The notes under the pieces were generated by a model. It saw only the letters and a list, made by a program, of their open reading frames with translations, made no database searches and was not told the DNA's origin. Made by a program: the position numbers and the translations under genes. Of a stretch of DNA of 64,000 bases, positions 44,001-52,398 are shown piece after piece. Position 1 is the first letter of the stretch, and every line of letters begins with the position of its first letter. The stretch spans positions 1 to 64,000 of the forward strand of contig NZ_JAJGBK010000004.1 of assembly GCF_020696975.1 (NCBI RefSeq). Reading direction: 5' to 3'. Source of the stretch: Methanoculleus sp. GTDB lineage: Archaea; Halobacteriota; Methanomicrobia; Methanomicrobiales; Methanoculleaceae.

Positions 44001-45209
44001 TCATCCTATCTTTATAAGCCGGATGGAGAGGGGGCGCTTGATGATTCCCTTGAAGTCACGGGCCGCCACAAATTCGAGATTTCTTCCCCCGATCTGGTCG
44101 AGGAGTTTCTGGTCAACGATGCGGTCGACGATAAGCCCTTCAACGTCGTCGTTCAGGGTCTGGAGCGCACCCTCAAGTTCGGCTGCTTTGGACTCCCTGA
44201 TGACGGTGAAATCCGGAGAGAGGAACCGCGCGATCTTTTTGTCCCGGACGTCGGCCATGTGCTCGCCGAGCGTCGAGGGGACCTTCTGGCCTCCCTCTTT
44301 CACGCTTTTCTGCTGTTCGGGGAGTTTGTCCACTTCCGTCTCAGGCACAGGGGCAGGGGCACGCGCCTCGGCCGTTCCTTCACCGGAGATGTGCTCAATG
44401 ACTACCTCCACGGGCACTTTGTTCCGGAGTGCTTTGACGATCTCCTTGCGGCTCATCTCCTCAACGCTCTTTCCTCGCGGGCTGTATGCCACGAAGTCGA
44501 TCTCGGCGACCTGGAGGAGCTCGCGGAGGATCAACTCCCCGCCCCGATCACCGTCGAGCAGGGTCGTCGCGGTCTTCTGCGAGCAGAGGTCGATGATGAC
44601 ACGCGGGATGTTGGTCCCCTCGACCGCAACGGCGTTCTTGATCCCGTAGCGGAGCAGGTTGATGACGTCGGCCCGCCCTTCGACGAGGATGATGGCATCG
44701 GAGGCCATGACGTTCGGGCCCGCATGCACCCTCTCCTCACCGAGATACTCGAGTTTCTCGATTCTAATGACTTCCCGGACCTCGTCCAGCAGGTCGTCGC
44801 TGTTGATCGTGCCTTCGTCGAAGTCTTCAAGGAGGAGCTCTTTCGCGCGCTCGACGATCTTGCGTCGCTTGGTCACCCGGATGTCCTCGATCCGGTCGAC
44901 CTTCACGTGTGCCGTGCATGGCCCGACCCGGTCGATCATCTCAAGCGACGAGGCGAGAAGTGCGGTCTCCGCCCGGTCGAGCGAGGATGAGATGAGTATT
45001 TCGCCTTTCGTCTCGCCTCTCTTCGTCGTGATCTGGACGTCGATCCGGCCGACGCGGCCGGTCCTCTGTAAGTCGCGCAGATCGAGGTCTTCGCCGAGCA
45101 AACCTTCAGTCTGGCCGAAGATGGCACCGACCACGTCAGGTTTATCGACCACCCCCTCGATCTGCAGAGTAAGATGGATAAGGTACTTTGTGGTTTCTGA
45201 TGAATACAT
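44001..45209 (-). CDS. dnaG: DnaG-type primase (archaeal)
   Basis: The protein is 402 aa. Archaeal DnaG has primase activity in vitro and associates with the exosome, so its main role may be RNA turnover. The TOPRIM domain is clear: DAIILVEGRADVINLLRYG with the catalytic Glu and LLDGDRGGELIL with the DxD-type acidic pair. The N-terminal TKYLIHLTLQIEGVVDKPDV is the archaeal hallmark. TATA GATATATAATT at 45283-45293 and AAGGGGGC before the ATG support this start. Confidence 0.96.
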   Translation of the reverse strand: MYSSETTKYLIHLTLQIEGVVDKPDVVGAIFGQTEGLLGEDLDLRDLQRTGRVGRIDVQITTKRGETKGEILISSSLDRAETALLASSLEMIDRVGPCTAHVKVDRIEDIRVTKRRKIVERAKELLLEDFDEGTINSDDLLDEVREVIRIEKLEYLGEERVHAGPNVMASDAIILVEGRADVINLLRYGIKNAVAVEGTNIPRVIIDLCSQKTATTLLDGDRGGELILRELLQVAEIDFVAYSPRGKSVEEMSRKEIVKALRNKVPVEVVIEHISGEGTAEARAPAPVPETEVDKLPEQQKSVKEGGQKVPSTLGEHMADVRDKKIARFLSPDFTVIRESKAAELEGALQTLNDDVEGLIVDRIVDQKLLDQIGGRNLEFVAARDFKGIIKRPLSIRLIKIG

Positions 45210-45457
45210 GGAAATGTTGCCCCCTTTAGTGTAAGTTTGATCGCCGTACGCCGTGCAGGAATCAATGCGCGGGCATAGGGGTCAATTATATATCTAGGGT
45301 GCAATTACTTAAACCAGATGGCACCGCGAACATAAGGTATTTCAGGGCAAAAATCCAAAATCAAAGTTCAACACGCCCCGATTTTGATTTTCTTTCGGTT
45401 ATATATTGCCCGGAATGATAATCATCCCGCTATTGCTCGATTCCCGTCCCCACCGGG

Positions 45458-45775
45458 TCAGGCACCGGAAGCGGAGAGGATTGCAAGGATTTCGGAACGC
45501 GATGTGCCGGCGATGGCCACGATCTTCGACGAAGAAGTGTGCCCGGCGATGATGCTTACATCGGCGCGGGGTATGCCGAACGTCTCTGCGACGAGGTCGA
45601 TGATGGCGCGGTTCGCCTTCCCGCCGACAGCAGGTGCGGTCACCTGGCAGCGAACGCTCTTCCTCCACTCGTTATAACCTGCTGGAAATGACTGCCTTTT
45701 TGCCCCAGCCGTAACGTCGAGTGCTATGGTCACACCATGCGCGGTCTCGACAACAGCATCGGCATATGGTTCCAT
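45458..45775 (-). CDS. DUF167/YggU (UPF0235) family protein
   Basis: The protein is 105 aa. GVTIALDVTAGAKRQSFPAGY, VRCQVTAPAVGGKANRAIID and SIIAGHTSSSKIVAIAG follow the well-conserved DUF167 pattern; the family is widespread and of unknown function. Single gene between dnaG and pyrC; neighbouring gaps (45294-45457 and 45776-45973) contain only possible AT-rich promoter elements and no further gene that I can support. Confidence 0.9.
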   Translation of the reverse strand: MEPYADAVVETAHGVTIALDVTAGAKRQSFPAGYNEWRKSVRCQVTAPAVGGKANRAIIDLVAETFGIPRADVSIIAGHTSSSKIVAIAGTSRSEILAILSASGA

Positions 45776-45973
45776 GAGAATAGCCCTTCTGATATAGGAA
45801 TGTCGCCCGGCACTAACGATCCTGGATCACAGGCGGCTTCTGCCGGTCCTCACCCGATCGTACCCATATGCCAGGCGTGCCTGTCGCGCACCTGGGTTGT
45901 CCCATGGATCATATCAGGCATCTCGCCAGGCGATCACCCGGGGACCTATAAGATGCGCTATATCGGCCTTATA

Positions 45974-47245
45974 TTATTTATTGTCCTGGGATAAAAATCC
46001 TTGCCCGGGGTACCATGCCGGGCATGCCTCCCCGTACTCTCCACAGGTGTAGGCGCGCTCACCGTGGACGATCACCACCTCCGGGAAGACCGCGTCGAAC
46101 CCCTCAAACGGCGACCAGCCGCACTTTGCGTGGAGGGATGAAGGGTCGATCCGGGTGACTTCGTCCGGGTAGAGGGCGAAATCTGCCCGGTCGCCCGGCT
46201 CAAACCCTGCGCGCAGTATGCCGAGGATGGCGGCGGGCCGCCATGCCGTCTTCTCGATCACCGACGAGAGGGTGATCTGTCCCCGACGGTGCGCCGCCAT
46301 CAGGAGCGGCACCATCGTCTCGACCCCGGGGATGCCGGAGGGAGCGGCATCAAACGGCAGTGCCTTCTCAGGAACCGTGTGCGGGGCGTGGTCCGAGGCG
46401 ATGACGTCAATCCTATCCCAGCAGGACCAGAGACCGCGCCGGGTCTCTTCGTCACGAAGGGGCGGGTTCACCCGGGCGCGGGTGTCGTCCGGATCAAACA
46501 TCTCGTGAGAGAGAAAGAGATGGTGGGGCGTCGCCTCCACCGTTCCGCGGGCGGCCCTGACCGAGGCGGCGGTGCTCAGGTGGCAGAAGTGGAGCCTCAT
46601 TTCGGCCGGGGCAAGGGCCAGGACCGCCTGCACGGCGCGTGCCTCCCCCGCACCAGAGCGGGCGCGGTCGTGGTCGGCGAGCGTTGCCGGCACCGGGCCG
46701 GAGACCTCCTCGGCGTGGACCGTGGCAAGCCCCCCGAGGGCGTGGATGCGGTAAAACAGCTCCCGGAGGACCTCCGGGTCGAGTCCCTCGCCGTAACTTG
46801 ACGGTGCGGCAAAGGTCTCCCCGAACGCCATCGCACCGGCATCCCGCATCCCGGCAAGATCGGCGTCCACGGTGACCCCCGCATTCACCGCAAACCCGCA
46901 TACAGCCCCTTCTCCCGCCTCGCGGATACGTGCCCGGAGGAGTTCGGGAGTGGTGATGGGCGGGACGGTGTTCGGCTGGTCGACGACGACCGTCACCCCG
47001 CCGGCGACCGCACTCATCGTGCCCGTCCGCCAGTCTTCCTTCTCTGCCTGCACCCCACCCCGCATGTGGACGTGCATATCAACCGCTCCGGGAAGACAGG
47101 TATACCCGGTGCAGTCGATCGTCTCGCCGGCACGCACCGGTGCGCCGACGTGCCGGACGATTCCATCGGCGACGACGATGTCGGCCCGCCGGCCCGTCGG
47201 GAGCGTTACGTTCCGAAGCACCAGATCGGCGTTCACCTGCAGCAT
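45974..47245 (-). CDS. pyrC: Dihydroorotase
   Basis: Amidohydrolase of pyrimidine synthesis, 423 aa. VDMHVHMRGGVQAEKEDW carries the HxH metal pair, LHFCHLSTAASV and VIASDHAPHTVPEKA the further His and Asp ligands. Class I-type length. ATG 47245 overlaps the preceding gene by 13 bases; the open frame to 47344 lies inside that gene and is rejected. An allantoinase or hydantoinase is less likely in this context of car, pyrE and pyrH genes. Confidence 0.93.
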   Translation of the reverse strand: MLQVNADLVLRNVTLPTGRRADIVVADGIVRHVGAPVRAGETIDCTGYTCLPGAVDMHVHMRGGVQAEKEDWRTGTMSAVAGGVTVVVDQPNTVPPITTPELLRARIREAGEGAVCGFAVNAGVTVDADLAGMRDAGAMAFGETFAAPSSYGEGLDPEVLRELFYRIHALGGLATVHAEEVSGPVPATLADHDRARSGAGEARAVQAVLALAPAEMRLHFCHLSTAASVRAARGTVEATPHHLFLSHEMFDPDDTRARVNPPLRDEETRRGLWSCWDRIDVIASDHAPHTVPEKALPFDAAPSGIPGVETMVPLLMAAHRRGQITLSSVIEKTAWRPAAILGILRAGFEPGDRADFALYPDEVTRIDPSSLHAKCGWSPFEGFDAVFPEVVIVHGERAYTCGEYGEACPAWYPGQGFLSQDNK

Positions 47246-48147
47246 GCCTCCAGGTCGTCCCGGGTCGCGGAGTGCACTTCGACCATGTAGGCCGGGTGGT
47301 ACCGCGTCTTTGATTCGCGGAGCCCGGCGACGCCCATGTCGCACTCCCGGTTGACGTAGCGGTAGCGGTCCCGGAGCCCCGCCGCCGTCTCGGTCGTGAT
47401 CACCTTGTAGATGTTGCGGTAGGTCTCGGGAAGCGCTTTTTCAAAGTGGACGACCGCCATCGATGCATTGACCGGTCCGACAACCGATATCGCCCCGATG
47501 GTGCCGCCAATCCTGACGATCCACCCCTCAAGCCCGATGGCAAAGAAGTTATTCACGGCAAAGAGGATGGCCTCCTTTTCCGCGGCAAGGATGGGTTCTG
47601 AGTCGCAGTCCCGCCACTCGCACCAGACAACCAGGAACTCCCACACCTCGTTGATGTTCTCTTTTGTGATCGCCTCGACCGTGTACGCGTACTCTCGCCC
47701 GAATCGGTTGACCTGGCGCCGGATGGTGGCGTAACCTTTGCCGGCAAGTTCAGCGAGGTCTTCGGTATGGTAGATGTAATCGAAGAAGTCACGGTTCTCA
47801 TGCAGCGGAAGGTTCGGGTAGAGTTCCTGGAGCCACGCTTTGTTTACCGGGTCGAGGACCCGCAACGGTATCTCACCCCCCTCCCTGAGCGCGAGGTCGA
47901 TGACGTCTTCAAGCAGGTCCGGGTTTCTCGGGCCGATTGGCATGCGAAACGCCGTTACGCCGTCAATGGTGCTTGAGAGGACGATTGCGCCTTCCGCTTC
48001 CGTGAAACGGTAGTCTGCGTAGTGGTTCCAGCAGACCATATTTGCAAACGTGTTATCGCTATGCACCTGGGGAAACTGCCGGTAATGCTCAGAGAAGAGG
48101 TCGCGATCATCCAGGCTCACGGGTTTGAAGTCGGCAAATCTCAGCAT
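47233..48147 (-). CDS. DUF2156 (phosphatidylglycerol lysyltransferase C-domain-like) protein
   Basis: The protein is 304 aa with a double GNAT-like fold: FKPVSLDDRDLFSEHYRQFP and DNTFANMVCWNHYADYRF at the N-terminus, and GLEGWIVRIGGTIGAISVVG and YRYVNRECDMGVAGLRESKT towards the C-terminus are the DUF2156 hallmarks. Bacterial MprF members transfer amino acids from tRNA to lipids, but this stand-alone soluble form has no membrane helices and unknown acceptor. Part of a GNAT-DUF2156-pyrC run with overlapping or near-touching ends. Confidence 0.85.
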   Translation of the reverse strand: MLRFADFKPVSLDDRDLFSEHYRQFPQVHSDNTFANMVCWNHYADYRFTEAEGAIVLSSTIDGVTAFRMPIGPRNPDLLEDVIDLALREGGEIPLRVLDPVNKAWLQELYPNLPLHENRDFFDYIYHTEDLAELAGKGYATIRRQVNRFGREYAYTVEAITKENINEVWEFLVVWCEWRDCDSEPILAAEKEAILFAVNNFFAIGLEGWIVRIGGTIGAISVVGPVNASMAVVHFEKALPETYRNIYKVITTETAAGLRDRYRYVNRECDMGVAGLRESKTRYHPAYMVEVHSATRDDLEACCR

Positions 48148-48150
48148 GGC

Positions 48151-48582
48151 TCACCAATCTTCCGGGTACCACCGCATGGGCACATGCTCCTCCATTCTCC
48201 GGAACCCGAGCGCGGTATAGAACGTTTCGGTCCCGGGTTCGGCGATAAGGGCGACCCAGGTGACACCCGCAGTTTTACAGTAATCAAGCAGCGTTGATAA
48301 GATCATCGTTCCAACACCCCGGCCCCGATATCCGGGAAGGACGACCAGGTCCTGGATGTAACCGTCCGAGACCCCATCCGAGATCACCCTGCCCATGCCG
48401 ACGGCTCTTTCGGCCGCAGGGTCGACGGCGACGGCGAACGCAAAACTCCCTGCGATGAGGGCGCCGAGGCCTGCAGGGTCCCATTCCTCGTTCCACCAGC
48501 CGCCCGCCCGGTAGAGGTCGGCGATCGTCTCAACGTCCCAGACGTTCACCAGGCGCACCTCGATGCCTGCTTCTTCCATCAT
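48151..48582 (-). CDS. GNAT-family N-acetyltransferase
   Basis: The protein is 143 aa. The acetyl-CoA loop VVLPGYRGRGVGTMILSTLL is intact, preceded by GYIQDLV and followed by AEPGTETFYTALGFRRMEEH, the usual C-terminal motif. Substrate unknown. GAGAGG precedes the tandem ATG start. Stop lies three bases before the DUF2156 start, so both are probably one operon with pyrC. Confidence 0.88.
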   Translation of the reverse strand: MMEEAGIEVRLVNVWDVETIADLYRAGGWWNEEWDPAGLGALIAGSFAFAVAVDPAAERAVGMGRVISDGVSDGYIQDLVVLPGYRGRGVGTMILSTLLDYCKTAGVTWVALIAEPGTETFYTALGFRRMEEHVPMRWYPEDW

Positions 48583-48664
48583 TCACGCCTCTCCATAAGA
48601 CTGCATAACAACGATGTATAAACCAGCAGGATCGAGGGGAGATGTAAAAAGGTATGGTCGTCTC

Positions 48665-49660
48665 CTAACAGACGCGCGGGACCGGGTCGCCGACCGGCGG
48701 TTCGATGAATCTTTCTCCGCCGATCGCGGTCCGCATGACCACGTGGGAGCCTTCGACGACTTCGCCGACGATTGCGGCGTCACGTCCGTAGGGATGCTTT
48801 CGGAGCGTCGCGAGAACAGTTTCGGCGTCGTCGGGCGCGACTCCCATGACGACTTTACCCTCGTTCGCCACCTCAAGGGGGTCGATCCCGAGCATCCCGG
48901 CGGCGCTCCGGACGCTCGTCCGGAAGGGAAGGTCTTCCTCCTCGATGACGACCCCGACACCGCTCTTTCTCGCCATCTCGTTGATGGCGTTCGCAAACCC
49001 GCCTCGTGTCGGGTCTTTCATGGCGTGGATATCCCCGGCTGCGAGCGCCTGCTCGACGAGCGGCCAGAGGGGGGCAACGTCGGAATGGATCTGGCCGCCG
49101 AAGTCGAACCCTTCGCGGTGGGCCATGATGGCGATGCCGTGGTCGCCGATGGTGCCGCTGACCAGGATCTTGTCGCCGACCGAGAGGCCGTTGTCCCGCA
49201 CCACCCGCCCGGCGACGCCGATGCCGGCGGTGTTGATGATGATGGTGTCGAGCGCGCTCCGCTCAAGCACCTTGGTATCACCCGTGACGAGGTTTGCCCC
49301 GCACTCGTCGAGAGCGGCATCCATCGATGCGACGATCCGTTCGAGGTCGGCGACGTCGAAGCCTTCGGGGATGACCATGCCGCACGAGAGGGCGATCGGC
49401 CGGCCGCCCATCATCGCAAGGTCGTTGATGGTGCCGCAGACGGCGATACGCCCGATATCCCCGCCGGGGAAGAAGATCGGCGAGACCACATGGTTATCTG
49501 TCGTAAAAACGATATTCTGGCCGTTGAGCGGGATGACGGCCCCGTCGTCAAGCGATTCGAGCCCTATTCCGCCGGCGTTGTTGTGCTCGAGGTTGGTGAT
49601 GACGCGCAGAAGCTCGCCCATCACCTCGCCGCCGGCGCCATGCATGAGGTTGACTTTCAT
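48665..49660 (-). CDS. hypE: Hydrogenase expression/formation protein HypE
   Basis: Dehydrates the carbamoyl thioester on its own C-terminal Cys to thiocyanate, providing the CN ligands of the [NiFe] site. The protein is 331 aa. MHGAGGEVMGELL and FTTDNHVVSPIFFPGGDIG are the PurM-like N-domain motifs, and the chain ends ...GDPVPRVC with the essential terminal Cys. It should serve the hydrogenase encoded at 36.7-39 kb and any others. The ATG overlaps the hypA stop (ATGA). Confidence 0.96.
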   Translation of the reverse strand: MKVNLMHGAGGEVMGELLRVITNLEHNNAGGIGLESLDDGAVIPLNGQNIVFTTDNHVVSPIFFPGGDIGRIAVCGTINDLAMMGGRPIALSCGMVIPEGFDVADLERIVASMDAALDECGANLVTGDTKVLERSALDTIIINTAGIGVAGRVVRDNGLSVGDKILVSGTIGDHGIAIMAHREGFDFGGQIHSDVAPLWPLVEQALAAGDIHAMKDPTRGGFANAINEMARKSGVGVVIEEEDLPFRTSVRSAAGMLGIDPLEVANEGKVVMGVAPDDAETVLATLRKHPYGRDAAIVGEVVEGSHVVMRTAIGGERFIEPPVGDPVPRVC

Positions 49661-50001
49661 TCTTCTTCGTCCACTTCTATCTCGATATTGGTGACCACAA
49701 TCTCCATTCCTGCAACGATTTCCGGGAGTTTCCCGCACTGCGGGCAGACAAACCGCTCGCTCCCTTCGTAGCCGCAGGAGCAGCGGGTGCGTGCCTCGAC
49801 GTCCCGGCACGAGAGTCGGGCGTTCGCGAAGAGCGGGTCGTCCTCGATGATGATATTGAAGAGGAACTCTACCTGCTCGGGATTCGCCATCGCCATCTTG
49901 CCGACGTCTACGGAGACGCACTTCACCTCTTTTCCGCTGTTCTCGACCGCGGCCCGGCGGGCGGTCGTGTAGATATCGTAGGCGATGCTGTACTCGTGCA
50001 T
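49657..50001 (-). CDS. hypA: Hydrogenase nickel-insertion protein HypA
   Basis: The protein is 114 aa. Ni-binding N-terminus MHEYSIAYDIY (His2) and a zinc site with CSCGYEG and FVCPQCGKLPE. The start at 50001 gives the required Met-His N-terminus; the ATG at 50004 would shift His to position 3. ATG and the hypC TGA share a base, so hypC, hypA and hypE are translationally coupled. Confidence 0.95.
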   Translation of the reverse strand: MHEYSIAYDIYTTARRAAVENSGKEVKCVSVDVGKMAMANPEQVEFLFNIIIEDDPLFANARLSCRDVEARTRCSCGYEGSERFVCPQCGKLPEIVAGMEIVVTNIEIEVDEEE

Positions 50002-50225
50002 CACTCCTCCATCGCAGCGTAGACCTGCCTGAAGACCTCGCGGGTCTCAAGCCCTTCCTCTCTGCTGAGGCGCTGGATGGCAAACCCGACGTGGACGAGC
50101 ACGAACTCCCCGACCTTCACGTCGACGAGATCGAGCCTGACCTCCTGCTGCAGGTCGCCGAAGTCGACGACGCCGATGTTGCCCTCTTTTATCTCGAGTA
50201 CCTCAGCGGGCATTGCAATACACAT
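50001..50225 (-). CDS. hypC: Hydrogenase assembly chaperone HypC
   Basis: The protein is 74 aa. MCIAMPAEVLEIKEG contains the conserved second-position Cys that holds the Fe(CN)2CO unit, and VDVKVGEFVLVHVGFAIQRL is the family core. The start must be 50225 so that Cys is residue 2; the longer open frame to 50285 is not used. First gene of hypCAE. Confidence 0.95.
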   Translation of the reverse strand: MCIAMPAEVLEIKEGNIGVVDFGDLQQEVRLDLVDVKVGEFVLVHVGFAIQRLSREEGLETREVFRQVYAAMEE

Positions 50226-50628
50226 GACCTCTCTTCCTCTCCTGATCTTTCGTTTGAATGTCAAAAAAGGTTGACCATACTGCACAGGGGAATCCCGGGG
50301 GAGCGGCCGTTTTGACCGGTGCGATCCCCGTCCTCTCCGTATTTAGGTACCTAATAGATCGGTCCGGGCGGGTAAAAAGGTATGTCAGGGTCTCCCGTTC
50401 CGGCCCCTGGAGGGGCAGAGCGCGGGGTCGGCCGTGGGACGTCTCCGCCTCCAGTGCCGCCGGCCCGCGCCCTTCCGATGTTTGCACCAGGTGTGCCGAT
50501 GTTAAACAGAGCCGGGTTGCCGGACTAGTGTGCCATGGTGAAACGCGCCGGAAGAATAAGGTACGGTTTGTGTCTGTCGGCATTAGAATCCGGGTTTTCG
50601 TCAACTGCAACCATTGGGCACGGATTTC
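50226..50628. other. Gene-free region upstream of hypC
   Basis: The hypC promoter should lie just above 50225; TTTAGGTACCTAATAG (50341-50356), containing the palindrome TTAGGTACCTAA, is the most AT-rich spot. The rest is of variable composition with no convincing open frame. It borders the repeat element that begins near 50629. Confidence 0.35.
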
Positions 50629-50810
50629 CAGTGGATATCGCCATTGGGGGAACGACTGTCCACAGAACAGGAGTTCGAGAAACCCGAAGGGTTTCGCTGT
50701 GGGGCTGACGGGGAGTGCGAGCGAAGCGAGTTTGAGCACCGATAGGTGCGGAGGGGGCATGCCCCCCCTGTCCCCACCCCTCTGTATGGTGATATCCCCA
50801 CGGTCCACTG
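50629..50810. repeat. MITE-like mosaic repeat, most complete copy
   Basis: The right end GGTGATATCCCCACGGTCCA (50788-50807) is the inverse of the left-end type seen at 12692-12712; this copy's own left end (50629-50650, CAGTGGATATCGCCATTGGG) is a shortened version. Inside are hairpins GAAACCC-GAA-GGGTTTC (50679-50695), GCACC-GATA-GGTGC (50736-50749) and a GC palindrome (50753-50767). CTGACGGGGAG (50705-50715) and CCTGTCCCCAC (50767-50777) also occur in the 12.7-kb copy. Confidence 0.7.
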
Positions 50811-50949
50811 TGCGGGGACCGCTTGGAAAAGTCGTATCCAATCCCTCTCAGATCTGTAATGAAGATTCGCAGATACGATTTATGCAAACCGATCGGGCAG
50901 AATCCAGCCGCCCTGGGCGTACAGACCCGCCTACCCTTCAACCTAACTG

Positions 50950-51080
50950 TGCTCGAACTCCGCTCCTCAAAGCCTGATGGCTTCTCAAACTTCGGTCCCG
51001 CACCTAATGGTGCTCATGCTCCGCTCCTCAAAGACCTCCGGTCTTCTTGAACTCCTGTCCTACGGACAATCGTTCGTTGG
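50950..51080. repeat. Cluster of mini-hairpins in a repeated linker
   Basis: Hairpins AAGCC-TGAT-GGCTT (50970-50983), GCACC-TAAT-GGTGC (51000-51013), AAGACC-TCC-GGTCTT (51031-51045) and GTCC-TAC-GGAC (51057-51067) are separated by near-identical linkers containing CTCCGCTCCTCAAA. The right part overlaps the 3' end of the methyltransferase gene. Between 50811 and 50949 nothing is recognised. Confidence 0.7.
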
Positions 51081-51720
51081 AACATCGCACCTGTCGGCCC
51101 GTCGCATTCAGAAACACCGCCTCTACCTCTGCCCGGGGGAGATCCCTGCCCCTGACACGCATCTGCCAGCGATGCGTCCGGACAGAGACCGGGGTGAGCG
51201 GCGCAAAGAGTTCCGCCGTCTCGGTCTCGGTGAAGTAGTGGGTGATGATGCCGTCACCCCTTCGAAAGGTCTGCGGCTCCGTCTCTGTCCCCTTCCCGGC
51301 GCGCATATCCTCGACGGAGAAGGCCCGGAAGAAGGCCGTACCCCCGTGTCCGAGCACCCGGAAGACCTCGGACGCCACGGCCCTCCGGCCCGAGAGGGGG
51401 AGGTGGCCGGCGATGTGGACCAGGAAGACCGCGTCAAACGTCCCCTCACGGAACGGCAGGCACCGCGCGTCGGCAACGGCGAGATGGACCGTTGCGGTCG
51501 CGGGATGCCGCCGGGCGAGGGTGAGGGCATGAGGGGAGATGTCGACCGCGGTCACGCGTGCCGACCGTCGGGCAAGGGCTGTGAGGGTCTTGCCGTTCCC
51601 GCAGCCGAGTTCCAGGACGGCGGCACCGGGAGGGATCTCCGGAAGCGGCGCCGGCACTCCGCCCCAGAGGTCTCCCCGCCTCCGGTAGTCCTCGTCCCAG
51701 GCCGATGAATGGGCAGTCAC
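51028..51720 (-). CDS. Class I SAM-dependent methyltransferase with repeat-encoded C-terminus
   Basis: The protein is 230 aa. SAM motif I is VLELGCGNGKTLTALA, motif II VTAVDISPHALTLARR, followed by VADARCLPFREGTFDAVFLV. The substrate is unknown; it resembles UbiE/TehB-like small-molecule methylases. The last ~17 residues (CSNERLSVGQEFKKTGGL) are encoded by the hairpin repeat at 51028-51080, so the original C-terminus was probably replaced. It begins five bases downstream of the msrB stop and is probably co-transcribed. Confidence 0.85.
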   Translation of the reverse strand: MTAHSSAWDEDYRRRGDLWGGVPAPLPEIPPGAAVLELGCGNGKTLTALARRSARVTAVDISPHALTLARRHPATATVHLAVADARCLPFREGTFDAVFLVHIAGHLPLSGRRAVASEVFRVLGHGGTAFFRAFSVEDMRAGKGTETEPQTFRRGDGIITHYFTETETAELFAPLTPVSVRTHRWQMRVRGRDLPRAEVEAVFLNATGRQVRCSNERLSVGQEFKKTGGL

Positions 51721-51724
51721 ACCC

Positions 51725-52234
51725 TCAGAGGTCGGTGCCAGCAGAGGATAAGGGTTGGTGCTGCAGGTCCTTCTGCCGCACGAACCGGAGGGCCGCCGAG
51801 TTCATGCAGTAGCGCTGGTAGGTCGGCGGCGGCCCGTCGTCAAAGACATGGCCCAGATGGGCGTCGCATCGCCTGCAGAGCACCTCGGTCCGGCTCATGA
51901 AGAACCGGGTATCAAGGTCAGTTCTGATGTTCAAGTCCGAGACGGGCTTCCAGAAACTCGGCCAGCCCGTCCCCGACTCAAACTTCGTCTTCGAGGAGAA
52001 GAGGTGGTTGCCGCAGCAGACACAGACATACAGGCCGTCCTCCTTGCAGTCCCAGTATCGCCCGGTGAAAGCCGGTTCCGTACCATCTTTGCGGGCAATA
52101 GAGAACTCTTCCGGCGTCAGCTGACGCTGCCACTCATCGTCGGACTTGACGACTCGCTCGACCTCTTCAACCTCTCTTGTTACAGCGTTGCAGACCTTCA
52201 CGGTCCCAACGGTCTCCGCAACATCTCCGCACAT
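51725..52234 (-). CDS. msrB: Peptide-methionine (R)-S-oxide reductase
   Basis: Repairs oxidised methionine residues. The protein is 169 aa. The catalytic Cys is in RYCMNSAALRF. Zinc Cys pairs are in CVCCGNHLF and CRRCDAHLGHVFDDGP, and FESGTGWPSFWKPV is the substrate loop. A ~30-residue N-terminal extension (AETVGTVKVCNAVTREVEEV) precedes the domain. ATG 52234 has GGAGGA six bases upstream and is preferred to the GTG at 52237. No msrA is adjacent. Confidence 0.95.
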   Translation of the reverse strand: MCGDVAETVGTVKVCNAVTREVEEVERVVKSDDEWQRQLTPEEFSIARKDGTEPAFTGRYWDCKEDGLYVCVCCGNHLFSSKTKFESGTGWPSFWKPVSDLNIRTDLDTRFFMSRTEVLCRRCDAHLGHVFDDGPPPTYQRYCMNSAALRFVRQKDLQHQPLSSAGTDL

Positions 52235-52398
52235 CACGGCTCCTCCGGTTCGGCCACCTTATCCGGAGAGCATGTAAACCTATCCTTCGGGTGGGGTCGG
52301 GGAGATGCCCGATAATATCAGGAGATGCCAAGATCCCGACCCGAATACGCTTCCGAATCAGTTATATAGCCTCCGGTCGATGAACCTTCATACAGGAG

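Noticed and set aside
50203-50977. Long open frames on both strands upstream of hypC (212 and 239 aa)
   Set aside because: They run through hairpin repeats and the GC-rich repeat frame, without family similarity or start signals.
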